The position numbers were made by a program, and so were the translations under genes. 64,000 bases of DNA from Pseudonocardia sp. 73-21. GTDB lineage: Bacteria > Actinomycetota > Actinomycetes > Mycobacteriales > Pseudonocardiaceae. The stretch covers positions 2,919 through 66,918 of the forward strand of contig NZ_MKVV01000111.1 in assembly GCF_001899645.1 (NCBI RefSeq), written 5' to 3'. A model generated the notes under the pieces. It ran no database searches. It had not been told where the DNA came from and was given only the letters and a program-made list of their open reading frames with translations. Below are positions 8,091 through 16,446 of the stretch, piece by piece; within the stretch, counting starts at the first letter, position 1, and each line of letters begins with the position of its first letter.

Positions 8091-8269
8091 TACTTGTTGA
8101 TGATCGTGACGGGGTGCACGTAGGGCACCTCTTCCAGCGGGAACTCCAGGTCGCCGAACGGCGAGAGCGAGCCCTGCACCGGCGCAGCGAGCTCCGAGAC
8201 CGGGTGCTCGCCGTCGGGCAGGTCGGGCCACGTCGGGTCGATACGGCCCTCGGGCGCTGCCTTGGCCAC
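8090..8269 (-). CDS. 59-residue conserved-type small protein, function unknown
   Basis: A small gene with a strong AGGAGG ribosome-binding site 6 bases before its GTG start. The product is acidic, rich in Pro and Glu, without cysteines or a membrane segment; it starts VAKAAPEGRIDPTWPDLPDG and ends in YVHPVTIINK. Codon usage matches neighbouring genes. Its stop codon overlaps the presumed start of the mocA-like gene, suggesting translational coupling. In M. tuberculosis a small gene (Rv0863) occupies the same place between the helicase-associated gene and moaC, so this may be its positional counterpart. I do not recognise a domain. Confidence 0.7.
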   Translation of the reverse strand: MAKAAPEGRIDPTWPDLPDGEHPVSELAAPVQGSLSPFGDLEFPLEEVPYVHPVTIINK

Positions 8270-8364
8270 GGTGTCCTCCTTGCGGGGTGGAAAAGTCCTT
8301 ACCTCCGAGTATTCCGTACGGCGCGCCAGGCGTCGCCATCGCGGCGGCGACTACCCTGGAGCCG

Positions 8365-10602
8365 ATGCCCACCTCGCTGGTCGACTGGCTGCGCGCCCAG
8401 GACGACGGGACGCTCGCCACTCTCCTGCGGCTGCGCCCCGACCTGGCCGTGCCCCCGCCCGCCGACCTGACGGTGCTCGCCACGCGCGCCGGCATCCGCG
8501 CCTCGGTGCACCGTGCTTGTGACGATCTCGACACCGTCGCACTGGCGGTCCTGGAGGCCCTCGTCCTCGCCGACGCCGACAGCGCGCCCGTCCCGCGGGC
8601 CGAGGTGGCTCGGCTGCTGGGTCCCGACATGCCCGCAGCGGCCCTGAGAGCCTCGCTGAGCGCTCTCAGGGAGCGAGCGCTGGTCTGGGGGTCCGATCCC
8701 GAGCTCGCGCTCGTGCCGGCCGCACGGGAGATCGTGCCGCGCTTCCCCGGGGGGCTCGGCCGCCTCGCCACCGGGCCGGCCGGCTCGTCGGAGCTGCCGG
8801 AGCTGCTCGCCGCCGTCGAACCCGACGAGCGGCGCGTGCTCGACGCCCTCGCCGCAGGCCCGCCGATCGGCCGCAGCCGGGGCGGCTCCGCCCCGCAGAG
8901 CCCGGTCGGGCGGCTGCTGGCCAAGGGCCTGCTGCTGCGCGTCGACCCGGAGACCGTCGAGCTGCCCCGCCAGGTGGGCATCGCCCTGCGCGGGAAGCGC
9001 CCGATGGGCACGCTCACGCTCACCTCACCCGACCTCGCGGTCCGCGACCGCGGCGCCGACGTCGTCGACCGCACCGCCGGTGGCGCCGCCCTCGGCGTGC
9101 TGCGCCAGGTGGAGCTGCTCATCGCGTTCTGGGGGCGCACCCCGCCCCCGGTGCTGCGCTCGGGCGGGGTGGGCGTGCGGGAGCTGCGTCGCGCGGCCAA
9201 GGAGATGGACGTCGACGAGACCACCGCGGCCCTGCTCGTCGAGCTCGCCGTGGCCGCGGACCTGGTCGGCCCGAGCGACGGCATCGGGCCCGACTGGGTG
9301 CCCACCACCCAGGCCGACGTCTGGGCGGTCGGCGGGCCCGAGCTGCGCTGGTCGCTGCTCGCGCGCACGTGGCTCGACCTGCCGCGGTTGCCGGGGTTGG
9401 TGGGCCGCAAGGACGACGCCGGCAAGCCGATCAACGCCCTGTCCGACGCGGTGCGCCGCCCGCTGGCCCCGCGCGACCGCCGCCGGGTGCTCGGGGGCCT
9501 CGCCGAGCTCGGCCCGGGCACGGCCGTCGGCTCGGCCACCGCGCTGGCCGACGTGCTCGCCTGGCGCGCCCCGCGCCGCGGGGGCCGGCTGCGCGACGAG
9601 GTCGTCGGCTGGGCGCTCGCCGAGGCCACCACGCTCGGCGTCGTCGCCCTCGACGCGATCTCCACGCCCGGCCGCGCCCTGCTCGAGGACCAGGACGGGA
9701 TCGTCACGGCGCTGCGCGCCACGCTGCCCGCCCCCGTCGACCACGTGCTGCTGCAGGCCGACCTCACCGCCGTCGCCCCCGGCCCGCTGGAGCCCGAGCT
9801 GGCCCGCGAGCTGGACCTGATGGCGGAGGTCGAGTCGGCCGGTGGGGCCACCGTCTACCGGTTCACCGAGGCCACCGTCCGGCGTGCCCTGGATTCCGGG
9901 CGCAGCGCCGCCGACCTGCACGAGCTGCTCGCGAAGCGGTCGGCCACGCCGGTGCCGCAGGGGCTGACCTATCTCGTCGACGACGTCGCGCGCCGCCACG
10001 GCCGGTTGCGCGGCGGCGTGGCGTCGTCGTTCCTGCGCTCCGACGACGATGTGCTGATCGCGGAGGTCCTCGCCCACCCCGACGCGATCGGCCTGGAGCT
10101 GCGCCGCATCGCGCCCACCGTGGTGGTCAGCCCGCTGCCGCTGGTGGAGCTGCTCGACGGGTTGCGCGCCGCCGGGTTCACGCCGGCCGCGGAGGACACC
10201 GGGGGCGCCGTGCTCGACCTGTCGGACCGCGGCCGCCGCACCGCGCCGCGGTTCCGCGGCAGCGAGCGGGTGGGCGCCCCGCCGGAGCCCGACGCCGACC
10301 AGCTCGCGAAGCTCGTGGCCCGGATGCGCTCGGGCGACACGCTCGCCGGCGTGCGCCGCAGCGCTGCCGCCTTCGCCAACGGCTCCACCCTCGACCTGCT
10401 CCGCGACGCCGTCGCCGCCCGGCGCAGCGTCTGGATCGGGTTCGTGGACAGCCACGGCCGGCAGGGAGAGCGCGTGCTCGAGCCCACCAGCGTCGGGGCC
10501 GGCGTGGTGGAGGGCCGCGACGGGGCCGACGGTGCGCTCCACCGCGTGCCCCTGCACCGGATCACCAGCATCGCGCTGGTGGAGGGCCGGGACCGGCGCT
10601 AG
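8365..10602 (+). CDS. Helicase-associated (XPB partner) protein, Rv0862c-like
   Basis: A 745-residue protein of the actinobacterial family usually paired with an XPB-type helicase. It begins MPTSLVDWLRAQDDGTLATLL and consists of winged-helix-like helical repeats, with a C-terminal region (GSTLDLLRDAVAARRSVWIGFVD) similar to a WYL-like fold. It lacks Walker motifs, so it is not itself a helicase; a role with XPB in DNA repair or transcription is inferred from the family's neighbourhood. The ATG at 8365 matches the conserved start. Its 3' end overlaps the convergent cvnD by 4 bases. The XPB gene is 6 kb away, beyond the conservon. Confidence 0.8.
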   Translation: MPTSLVDWLRAQDDGTLATLLRLRPDLAVPPPADLTVLATRAGIRASVHRACDDLDTVALAVLEALVLADADSAPVPRAEVARLLGPDMPAAALRASLSALRERALVWGSDPELALVPAAREIVPRFPGGLGRLATGPAGSSELPELLAAVEPDERRVLDALAAGPPIGRSRGGSAPQSPVGRLLAKGLLLRVDPETVELPRQVGIALRGKRPMGTLTLTSPDLAVRDRGADVVDRTAGGAALGVLRQVELLIAFWGRTPPPVLRSGGVGVRELRRAAKEMDVDETTAALLVELAVAADLVGPSDGIGPDWVPTTQADVWAVGGPELRWSLLARTWLDLPRLPGLVGRKDDAGKPINALSDAVRRPLAPRDRRRVLGGLAELGPGTAVGSATALADVLAWRAPRRGGRLRDEVVGWALAEATTLGVVALDAISTPGRALLEDQDGIVTALRATLPAPVDHVLLQADLTAVAPGPLEPELARELDLMAEVESAGGATVYRFTEATVRRALDSGRSAADLHELLAKRSATPVPQGLTYLVDDVARRHGRLRGGVASSFLRSDDDVLIAEVLAHPDAIGLELRRIAPTVVVSPLPLVELLDGLRAAGFTPAAEDTGGAVLDLSDRGRRTAPRFRGSERVGAPPEPDADQLAKLVARMRSGDTLAGVRRSAAAFANGSTLDLLRDAVAARRSVWIGFVDSHGRQGERVLEPTSVGAGVVEGRDGADGALHRVPLHRITSIALVEGRDRR

Positions 10603-11198
10603 CGGGCCCCGGCCGTCATCCGGTGGTGCATGGCGTGCTCCACCAGCGCGATCAGCGTCTGCTTGGTGGACGCACGGTTGCGGGCGTCACAGCTGACGAT
10701 CGGCACGGTCGGATCGATGGACATGGCCTCGCGGACGTCCTCCACGCGGTGCTGCAGCAGGCCGTCGAAGCAGTTGAGCCCGACGACGTAGGGCAGCCCG
10801 CGGTCCTCGAAGAAGTCGATGGCGGCGAACGAGTCGGCGAGCCGGCGCGTGTCGACCAGCACCACGGCGCCGATCGCCCCGCGCACCAGGTCGTCCCACA
10901 TGAACCAGAACCGGTGCTGCCCGGGCGTGCCGAACAGGTACAGGATCAGCTCGGAGTCCAGGGAGAGACGACCGAAGTCCATGGCCACCGTGGTGGTGGT
11001 CTTGTTCGGCGTGGCCGACAGGTCGTCGTGCCCCGCGCTGGCCTCGGTCATGACGGCCTCGGTGGTCAACGGGACGATCTCGGAGACCGAGCCGACGAAC
11101 GTCGTCTTCCCGACACCGAACCCCCCGGCCACCACGATCTTGGCCGAGATCGTCGCCGCGGTGGCGATCGCATGAGGCCTAGAGCCGACGGAGTCCAC
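10599..11198 (-). CDS. cvnD: Conservon GTPase CvnD
   Basis: A 199-residue small Ras-like/MglA-like GTPase, the last component of a Streptomyces-type conservon. The P-loop is GGFGVGKTTFVGSVSE near residue 32, the switch region follows, FGTPGQHRFWF stands for the G3 motif, and the NCFDG segment takes the place of NKxD. Conservons are heterotrimeric-G-protein-like sensory assemblies made of CvnA (sensor kinase-like), CvnB (roadblock), CvnC (DUF742) and CvnD. It overlaps cvnC by 20 bases. Confidence 0.93.
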   Translation of the reverse strand: MDSVGSRPHAIATAATISAKIVVAGGFGVGKTTFVGSVSEIVPLTTEAVMTEASAGHDDLSATPNKTTTTVAMDFGRLSLDSELILYLFGTPGQHRFWFMWDDLVRGAIGAVVLVDTRRLADSFAAIDFFEDRGLPYVVGLNCFDGLLQHRVEDVREAMSIDPTVPIVSCDARNRASTKQTLIALVEHAMHHRMTAGAR

Positions 11199-11838
11199 TC
11201 AACACCCTTTCCATCAGGGCGAGGTCCGGCGCGTTGCCGGCGCTGCTCGCGGTCTGGTGCACGGTCACCACGCCGAGCCCGGCCATGTCGCCGAGCAGGA
11301 CCCGGGCGACGCCCAGCGGCAGCGACATGAGCGCCGCGACCTCGGCGACCGAACGGGTCTGCTCGCACAGCTCCGCGACGGCACGGTGTTCGACCTGCAA
11401 CATGCCCATCTGGTCCCGGCCGCGCTGGCTGGTGGAGACGAGCGTCTCGATCGCCAGCTCCAGGCCGGACTTGGTTCGTCCGCGCGTCCACGTGTAGGGC
11501 CGCACCGCGGAGGCCCCGACCCCGTTGCCGAGCTGCTCGGGCTCGACGACGCGCATGTCGATGGGACCGGTGGTCTGCGGGTGCGGAACCGACGACCGCG
11601 GCTGCGGCGGCGTCACGTATCCGTACATCTCGTCGTTCGGCATCGGGCTGGACGTCGGCGGTGACACGGGCTCGGAGCGGGCCTGCTCCGAACCCGGGGT
11701 CGGATCGCCCTCGTCACGGCGGCGTCCCCACCGACGTCGGCGCGGCGAACGCCCGGCGTCGAAGCTGAAGCCGTTCATCACGTCGGCGAAAGTCGGCTCC
11801 GAGGGTTGCCGGCGCTCGTCGTCGGGACCGGAGGTCAT
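11179..11838 (-). CDS. cvnC: Conservon DUF742 protein CvnC
   Basis: A 219-residue protein. The first 105 residues are low-complexity and charged. The C-terminal half is a DUF742 domain: VRPYTWTRGRTKSG, then a winged-helix-like region with EQTRSVAEVAALMSLPLGV and the final GLRRL. In conservons CvnC bridges the CvnA/CvnB pair and the GTPase. The N-terminal extension of about 100 residues is longer than the DUF742 core needs. It lies 59 bases after cvnB and overlaps cvnD. Confidence 0.9.
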   Translation of the reverse strand: MTSGPDDERRQPSEPTFADVMNGFSFDAGRSPRRRRWGRRRDEGDPTPGSEQARSEPVSPPTSSPMPNDEMYGYVTPPQPRSSVPHPQTTGPIDMRVVEPEQLGNGVGASAVRPYTWTRGRTKSGLELAIETLVSTSQRGRDQMGMLQVEHRAVAELCEQTRSVAEVAALMSLPLGVARVLLGDMAGLGVVTVHQTASSAGNAPDLALMERVLSGLRRL

Positions 11839-11897
11839 CGGACATCACCTGCCTTCTCTTACCGTCGTGGGGGGCGTGCCTCGGTGAAGCGGGTGGA

Positions 11898-12320
11898 TCA
11901 GGGGCCGAACGAGCCCTGCAGCTCCGCGCGGAGCTCCGGGGTGAGCAGCTGGCCGACCCGGTCGACCAGCAGCGTCATCTCGTATCCGATCAGGCCGATG
12001 TCACAGCTCGGTGACGCCAGCACGGAGAGGCACGAACCGTCGCTGATCGACATCAGGAGCACGATGCCGCGGTCCATCTCCACGACGGTCTGCACCACGC
12101 CGCCCGCGTCGAAGCAGCGGGCCGCGCCCTGGGTGAGGCTGATCAGCCCCGACGCGACGGCGGCGAGCTGGTCGGCGCGGTCGCGGGGGAGCCGGTCGGA
12201 GCTGGTGAGCAGCAGGCCGTCGGCCGAGACCACGATCGCGTGGGCGACACCGGGCACCCGCTCCGCGAAGTTCGTGACCAGCCAGCCGAAGCGACTCGGC
12301 TGGTTCTGCGGTGCGGTCAT
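11898..12320 (-). CDS. cvnB: Conservon roadblock/LC7 protein CvnB
   Basis: A 140-residue roadblock/LC7 protein. The typical start FGWLVTNFAERVPGVAHAIVVSADGLLL is followed by ASGLISLTQGAARCFDAGG and a C-terminal helix. Roadblock proteins of this type interact with MglA-like GTPases and may regulate their nucleotide cycle. The ATG at 12320 overlaps the cvnA stop by 4 bases, so the two are translated together. Confidence 0.93.
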   Translation of the reverse strand: MTAPQNQPSRFGWLVTNFAERVPGVAHAIVVSADGLLLTSSDRLPRDRADQLAAVASGLISLTQGAARCFDAGGVVQTVVEMDRGIVLLMSISDGSCLSVLASPSCDIGLIGYEMTLLVDRVGQLLTPELRAELQGSFGP

Positions 12321-15300
12321 GACTTCTCCTCGTGGTTCGTGCTGGTGTCGTCGGTGTCGGTGGCGGTTCCGGCCTCGCCCCGGGCCATGGTCTCGCGTCC
12401 CTGGCGGACACCCTGCTGGTAGCTGGCGAGACGGCCGCGGATCGTCTCGGCGCTGCGGGAGGCCGCGACGGGCGGGGACAGCACGGCGGATCCGGCGCTG
12501 CCGGGCACCAGCCGGGCCCGGGGCCGCCGCTTGGGCAGGCCCGCCGAGGTGAGCTCGTCGGGGCGGTCGGACTCGATCCCGTTCGCCGCCCGCCAGCCCT
12601 CGTCGGCCGCGCCGGCGAACGCCGCTGCCCCGGCCACCCCGGCGTCGGCCGCGCCGGCCCGGACAGGGGCCGGCTCGGCGACGGGCCGGGGCTCCGCGAC
12701 GGGCTCGACGCGCCCCGCCTGGACGGGGGCCGGGGTGGGCCGGGCCACCGGTCGCGGCGCCGGGGCCGGCGGCCGCTGCGGCATGCGCGGCGGCTCGACC
12801 GCCGACGGCGGCCGGACGTCGGGTCGCGGAGCCAGGGGCGGTGCCGTCGGAGCGGGCGCCGGGGCCGGAGCCGGCCGGGCCTGCGCCTCGGGCGTCGACT
12901 CGGCGTCCTCGGTCTCCCACGTGACGGGGACCGGCCGGTTCGACCGGAACCACGCCGAGGCGATCTCCTCGAAGATCGGCGTGGTCTCGCCGCGCTCGAA
13001 GCCCGCCTGGACCTCGGCGGCCGCACGTCCGGGCTCGGCGATGTTCGGCACGCTCGGTGCGAACAGCTCGTCCGGGCGCCGGGCGGGGAAGCCCGCAGGT
13101 GCCTGGGCGACCGGCTGGGGGGCCGGGGGAGCCTGCGGGGCCGGAGCCTGCGGGGCCGGGCGGGGTGGCTCGGTGGCGGCAGGCTGCGGGGCGGGCGCGG
13201 GCTGGGGTGCCGGGGCGGGCTGGGGCGCCGGCTGCGGGGCCGTGCCCTGACGCACCACCGGCATCGGCGTGGTCGGGGGCGAGACGACCGGTGGACGGGC
13301 GACGGGCGGAGCGGGAGGCCCGGCCCGGTCACTGCGGTGCTGGAGGTCGGCGCGCTGCCCGTCCAGCGGGCTCCGCTCGTCGGTGGGATCCGACCGCTCG
13401 TCGCTCTCGCCCGGTGTGGGGTCCTGGTCGTCCGACTCGTGGTCCTGGGCGCCGGCGACCGGACGGCCCGCGAACGGGGCCGGGGCCAGGAAGGCCTGCG
13501 GGTGCACCCCGTTGGAGCGCGTGCCGTTGCCGTTGCCGAGGTGGGCGTCGTGGTCGTCGTCCAGGTCGGCGTCGTCGACGGGGTCCTGCTCCGCCGCGGC
13601 GGCCATCCGCTCGCGCTCCGCCGCCGCCTCCTGGTCGCGGCGGGCCTGCTCGGCGACCTCGCGGGCGCGCCGCTGGTCGGCGGCTTGCTTCGCGGCCACG
13701 GCGTCGTCGTCGGCGCCGTCCGGGCCGTCCGACGAACCGGACGCGGGCAGCTCGGGCGGGGGGCCCTCGGGACGCAGCGAGGAACCGGGACGCCTGCTCG
13801 GCAGCGCGGTGCTCCCGCCGGTGTGGCCGGCGCCGTTGGCGCCGTTGGGGGCGCCCGTGCCGAACAGCGGGCCCTCCGTGCTGTCGAAGACCCCGGCCGG
13901 GTTGGCCGGGCCGTCGGTGCCCGCGACCAGCGCCGACAGGGAGCCGGGACGACCGGCGCCGTTGGCGCGCTGCGGAGGCACGTCGCCCCCGCGCCCGCCC
14001 TGGGCCGGGACGCCCGCGGGCTGCGGGATGCCGATCGGGCGGCCGGACTCGACCGGCTCGCTGGCCGGGATGAGGTAGGCGGGAACCGTGACCGATGCGG
14101 TGAGGCCGGCGCCGGGACCACCGGCGGCCGACGTGCTGAGTCGCACCCCGATGCCGTGCCGGGCGCCCAGGCGACCGACCACGAACAGGCCCATGCGCCG
14201 CGACGCCGAGACGTCGACACTGGACGGGCCGCCGAGGCGCTGGTTGGCGTCGCTCAGCTCGTGGTCGATCATGCCGACACCACGGTCGGCGATCTCCACG
14301 ATGATCGACCCGTCGGACGTGCGGGTGGTGCTCATGACCACCTGCGAGTCGGGCGGGGAGAAGTTGGTGGCGTTGTCGAGCAGCTCGGCCAGCAGGTGGA
14401 CGAGGTCGGACCCGGCGCGGCCGACGATCGAGGCCGTGGGCGGGGCCTGCACCACGATGCGCTGGTACTGCTCGACCTCCGAGACCGCGGCGCGCAGGAC
14501 GTCGACCATCGGCACGGGCGCGATGTTGCGCTTGGCGAGGTCGGTGCCCGCGAGGACCAGCAGGTTCTCGCTGTTGCGGCGCATACGGGTGGCGAGGTGG
14601 TCGAGCTGGAAGAGGTTGGACAGCTGGTCGGCGTCCTGCTCGTTGCTCTCCAGCTGCTCGATGAGCTGCAGCTGGCGCTCGACGAGGGCCTGGCTGCGGC
14701 GCGAGAGGTTGACGAACATCGCGCTGACGTTGGACTGCAGCGCGGCCTGGTCGGCGGCCAGGCGTACGGCCTGCCCGTGGACCGCGTCGAAGGCCCGGGC
14801 CACCTGGCCCACCTCGTCGCGGCTGTTGAGCGGCACCGGGTCGACCGTGACGTCGGGCGTCTCGCCCGCCCGCATGCTCTCGACGGCCTGCGGGAGCCTG
14901 CGCTCCGCGACGTCGAGGGCCGCGGTGCGCAGCACGCGCAGCGACCGGATCAGGCTCCGCGCCACCAGGATCGCGATGGTGATGCCGACGAGCAGGCCCA
15001 GCATCAGGATCACCGAGTTGATGCCCGCCAGGTTGCTCGCCTTCGCCTCGGCCGCCTTGCCGGCCGCGACGACGTCCTGCCGGATCCCGTCGGCCACGCC
15101 GTTCGCGGCGGTGAGCTCGGTGGTGTAGGCGTTGTCCAGATCGGCCGGGGCCGAGACGATCGGCCGGTTGGGCGGCGTGTTGACGATCGCCGTGGCGACC
15201 GCCTGCCGTGTCGTCTCGGCCTGGGGCGGCAGCAGCGGGCCGAAGCGGGCGAGCTGCTCGGCCGACAGCGACGCCTGGTAGTCGGCCGCGAGCGCGGCGA

Positions 15301-15994
15301 GCCGGACGTCGGTGGCGGCCACGATCTGCGGGTCGCCGGGGAGCTGCAGCTGCGTGGCGCGGATCGCGGCCCCGAGGACGGTGTGCTGCAGCGCGAGCTG
15401 CTCCTTGGCGTCCTGGGCCGAGCCCAGCGCACCGATCAGTGCCGCCGTGTCCGGCGTGCTCACCTGGCCGAGCAGGGCGGCGTCCAGCCGGTCGAACGAG
15501 CTGATGACCTGCGTGTAGCGGTCCCGGACCTGCTGCGCCGCGACCGCAGGGTTGTCGGTGACGTCGCGGCGCAGGGCCGTGAGGCCGTCGACCGTGGTGG
15601 TGGCCTGGTCGAGCGCCGCCGCGGAGACGGGCCCGAGCGTGCCGGCACCACGGGCCGCGGCGAGCGAGCCGGAGGTGACCGAGTCGGACTGGCCGAACCC
15701 GGTGCTCAGCGCGTTGCGGTCGCCCGCGCGCTTGCCCGCGACGAAGAGGACGGCCGCGTCCCGTTCCTGGCGCAGTGCGTCGGCGGCCGATCCCACCTGG
15801 GACTGGACGCCGAGCAGGGCGCTGCCCTGGCCGAGCTGGGCTGCGGCCCCTGCCTGGTCGGAGATGCGGAGCACCCCGAGGGCGAGGGCCAGCAGGGCCG
15901 GCACGAGGCCGACGATCACCAGCTTCCAGGCCAGAGTCCAGTTACGCGGGTTCAACCGCTCGGACCAGGTGGGCCCGGTCTCGATGCTGGTCAC
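12317..15994 (-). CDS. cvnA: Conservon sensor histidine kinase-like protein CvnA
   Basis: A large (about 1225-residue) membrane sensor. An N-terminal transmembrane helix (WKLVIVGLVPALLALALGV) is followed by an extracytoplasmic nitrate/nitrite-sensing-like (NIT) helical domain of about 280 residues, a second transmembrane helix (INSVILMLGLLVGITIAILV), a HAMP region, a dimerisation helix, and a HATPase domain with LLAELLDNATNFSPP and DRGVGM. The C-terminal 500 residues are a Pro/Ala/Arg-rich disordered tail, longer than in many conservons. The GTG at 15994 follows AGGGGG; upstream in-frame codons lack family resemblance. It is the first gene of cvnABCD and probably gives the input signal. Confidence 0.9.
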   Translation of the reverse strand: MTSIETGPTWSERLNPRNWTLAWKLVIVGLVPALLALALGVLRISDQAGAAAQLGQGSALLGVQSQVGSAADALRQERDAAVLFVAGKRAGDRNALSTGFGQSDSVTSGSLAAARGAGTLGPVSAAALDQATTTVDGLTALRRDVTDNPAVAAQQVRDRYTQVISSFDRLDAALLGQVSTPDTAALIGALGSAQDAKEQLALQHTVLGAAIRATQLQLPGDPQIVAATDVRLAALAADYQASLSAEQLARFGPLLPPQAETTRQAVATAIVNTPPNRPIVSAPADLDNAYTTELTAANGVADGIRQDVVAAGKAAEAKASNLAGINSVILMLGLLVGITIAILVARSLIRSLRVLRTAALDVAERRLPQAVESMRAGETPDVTVDPVPLNSRDEVGQVARAFDAVHGQAVRLAADQAALQSNVSAMFVNLSRRSQALVERQLQLIEQLESNEQDADQLSNLFQLDHLATRMRRNSENLLVLAGTDLAKRNIAPVPMVDVLRAAVSEVEQYQRIVVQAPPTASIVGRAGSDLVHLLAELLDNATNFSPPDSQVVMSTTRTSDGSIIVEIADRGVGMIDHELSDANQRLGGPSSVDVSASRRMGLFVVGRLGARHGIGVRLSTSAAGGPGAGLTASVTVPAYLIPASEPVESGRPIGIPQPAGVPAQGGRGGDVPPQRANGAGRPGSLSALVAGTDGPANPAGVFDSTEGPLFGTGAPNGANGAGHTGGSTALPSRRPGSSLRPEGPPPELPASGSSDGPDGADDDAVAAKQAADQRRAREVAEQARRDQEAAAERERMAAAAEQDPVDDADLDDDHDAHLGNGNGTRSNGVHPQAFLAPAPFAGRPVAGAQDHESDDQDPTPGESDERSDPTDERSPLDGQRADLQHRSDRAGPPAPPVARPPVVSPPTTPMPVVRQGTAPQPAPQPAPAPQPAPAPQPAATEPPRPAPQAPAPQAPPAPQPVAQAPAGFPARRPDELFAPSVPNIAEPGRAAAEVQAGFERGETTPIFEEIASAWFRSNRPVPVTWETEDAESTPEAQARPAPAPAPAPTAPPLAPRPDVRPPSAVEPPRMPQRPPAPAPRPVARPTPAPVQAGRVEPVAEPRPVAEPAPVRAGAADAGVAGAAAFAGAADEGWRAANGIESDRPDELTSAGLPKRRPRARLVPGSAGSAVLSPPVAASRSAETIRGRLASYQQGVRQGRETMARGEAGTATDTDDTSTNHEEKS

Positions 15995-16446
15995 GTCAAC
16001 GTCCCCCTGAGGATTGCCGGCGACGATCCGCCGAACTCTGGCACGGCGAGGCAGCCCTCCGCGAGGGTTGACAGGACGAGCTGCGCTCCAGCGGCGGTGG
16101 ATGGCCGGGAACAGGGGAGCATCACCATCGAAACCATCGGATCGATCCGTCGCACCTTCTGTTCGGGAGCGGCCCGGTCGGGTGGTCCCGGCCCGCGTGG
16201 CTTGCCACGATCGGGAAGCGACACGCACCCGCTGGGGACGGGCAGTGGCCGTGAGGACCCGATAGGATCGGGGCGGCACACGTGCGCTCTCGGTCGAGGC
16301 CGGGGAAGTATAGCCCGGGCGCGACGCCGCACCCACTTCCGAGGTACTCAGAGTGCCCGGTCGACTACCGCGGATCATCCACCGCGCTCCCCTCCGGCGG
16401 CTGCGCCCGTGTGTCCGGAGCCACAAGAGCAGGAAGAAGGACAGGC
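15995..16446. other. Divergent promoter region between cvnA and the XPB helicase gene
   Basis: About 450 bases without a credible gene separate the conservon from the helicase gene. It must contain divergent promoters. A relatively AT-richer patch lies at 16120-16170. I see no strong palindrome or hairpin. Confidence 0.4.

Noticed and set aside
8091..9851. Long minus-strand extension upstream of the mocA-like gene
   Set aside because: It runs antisense through the helicase-associated gene and the 59-residue gene; only the part from about 8090 has family sequence.
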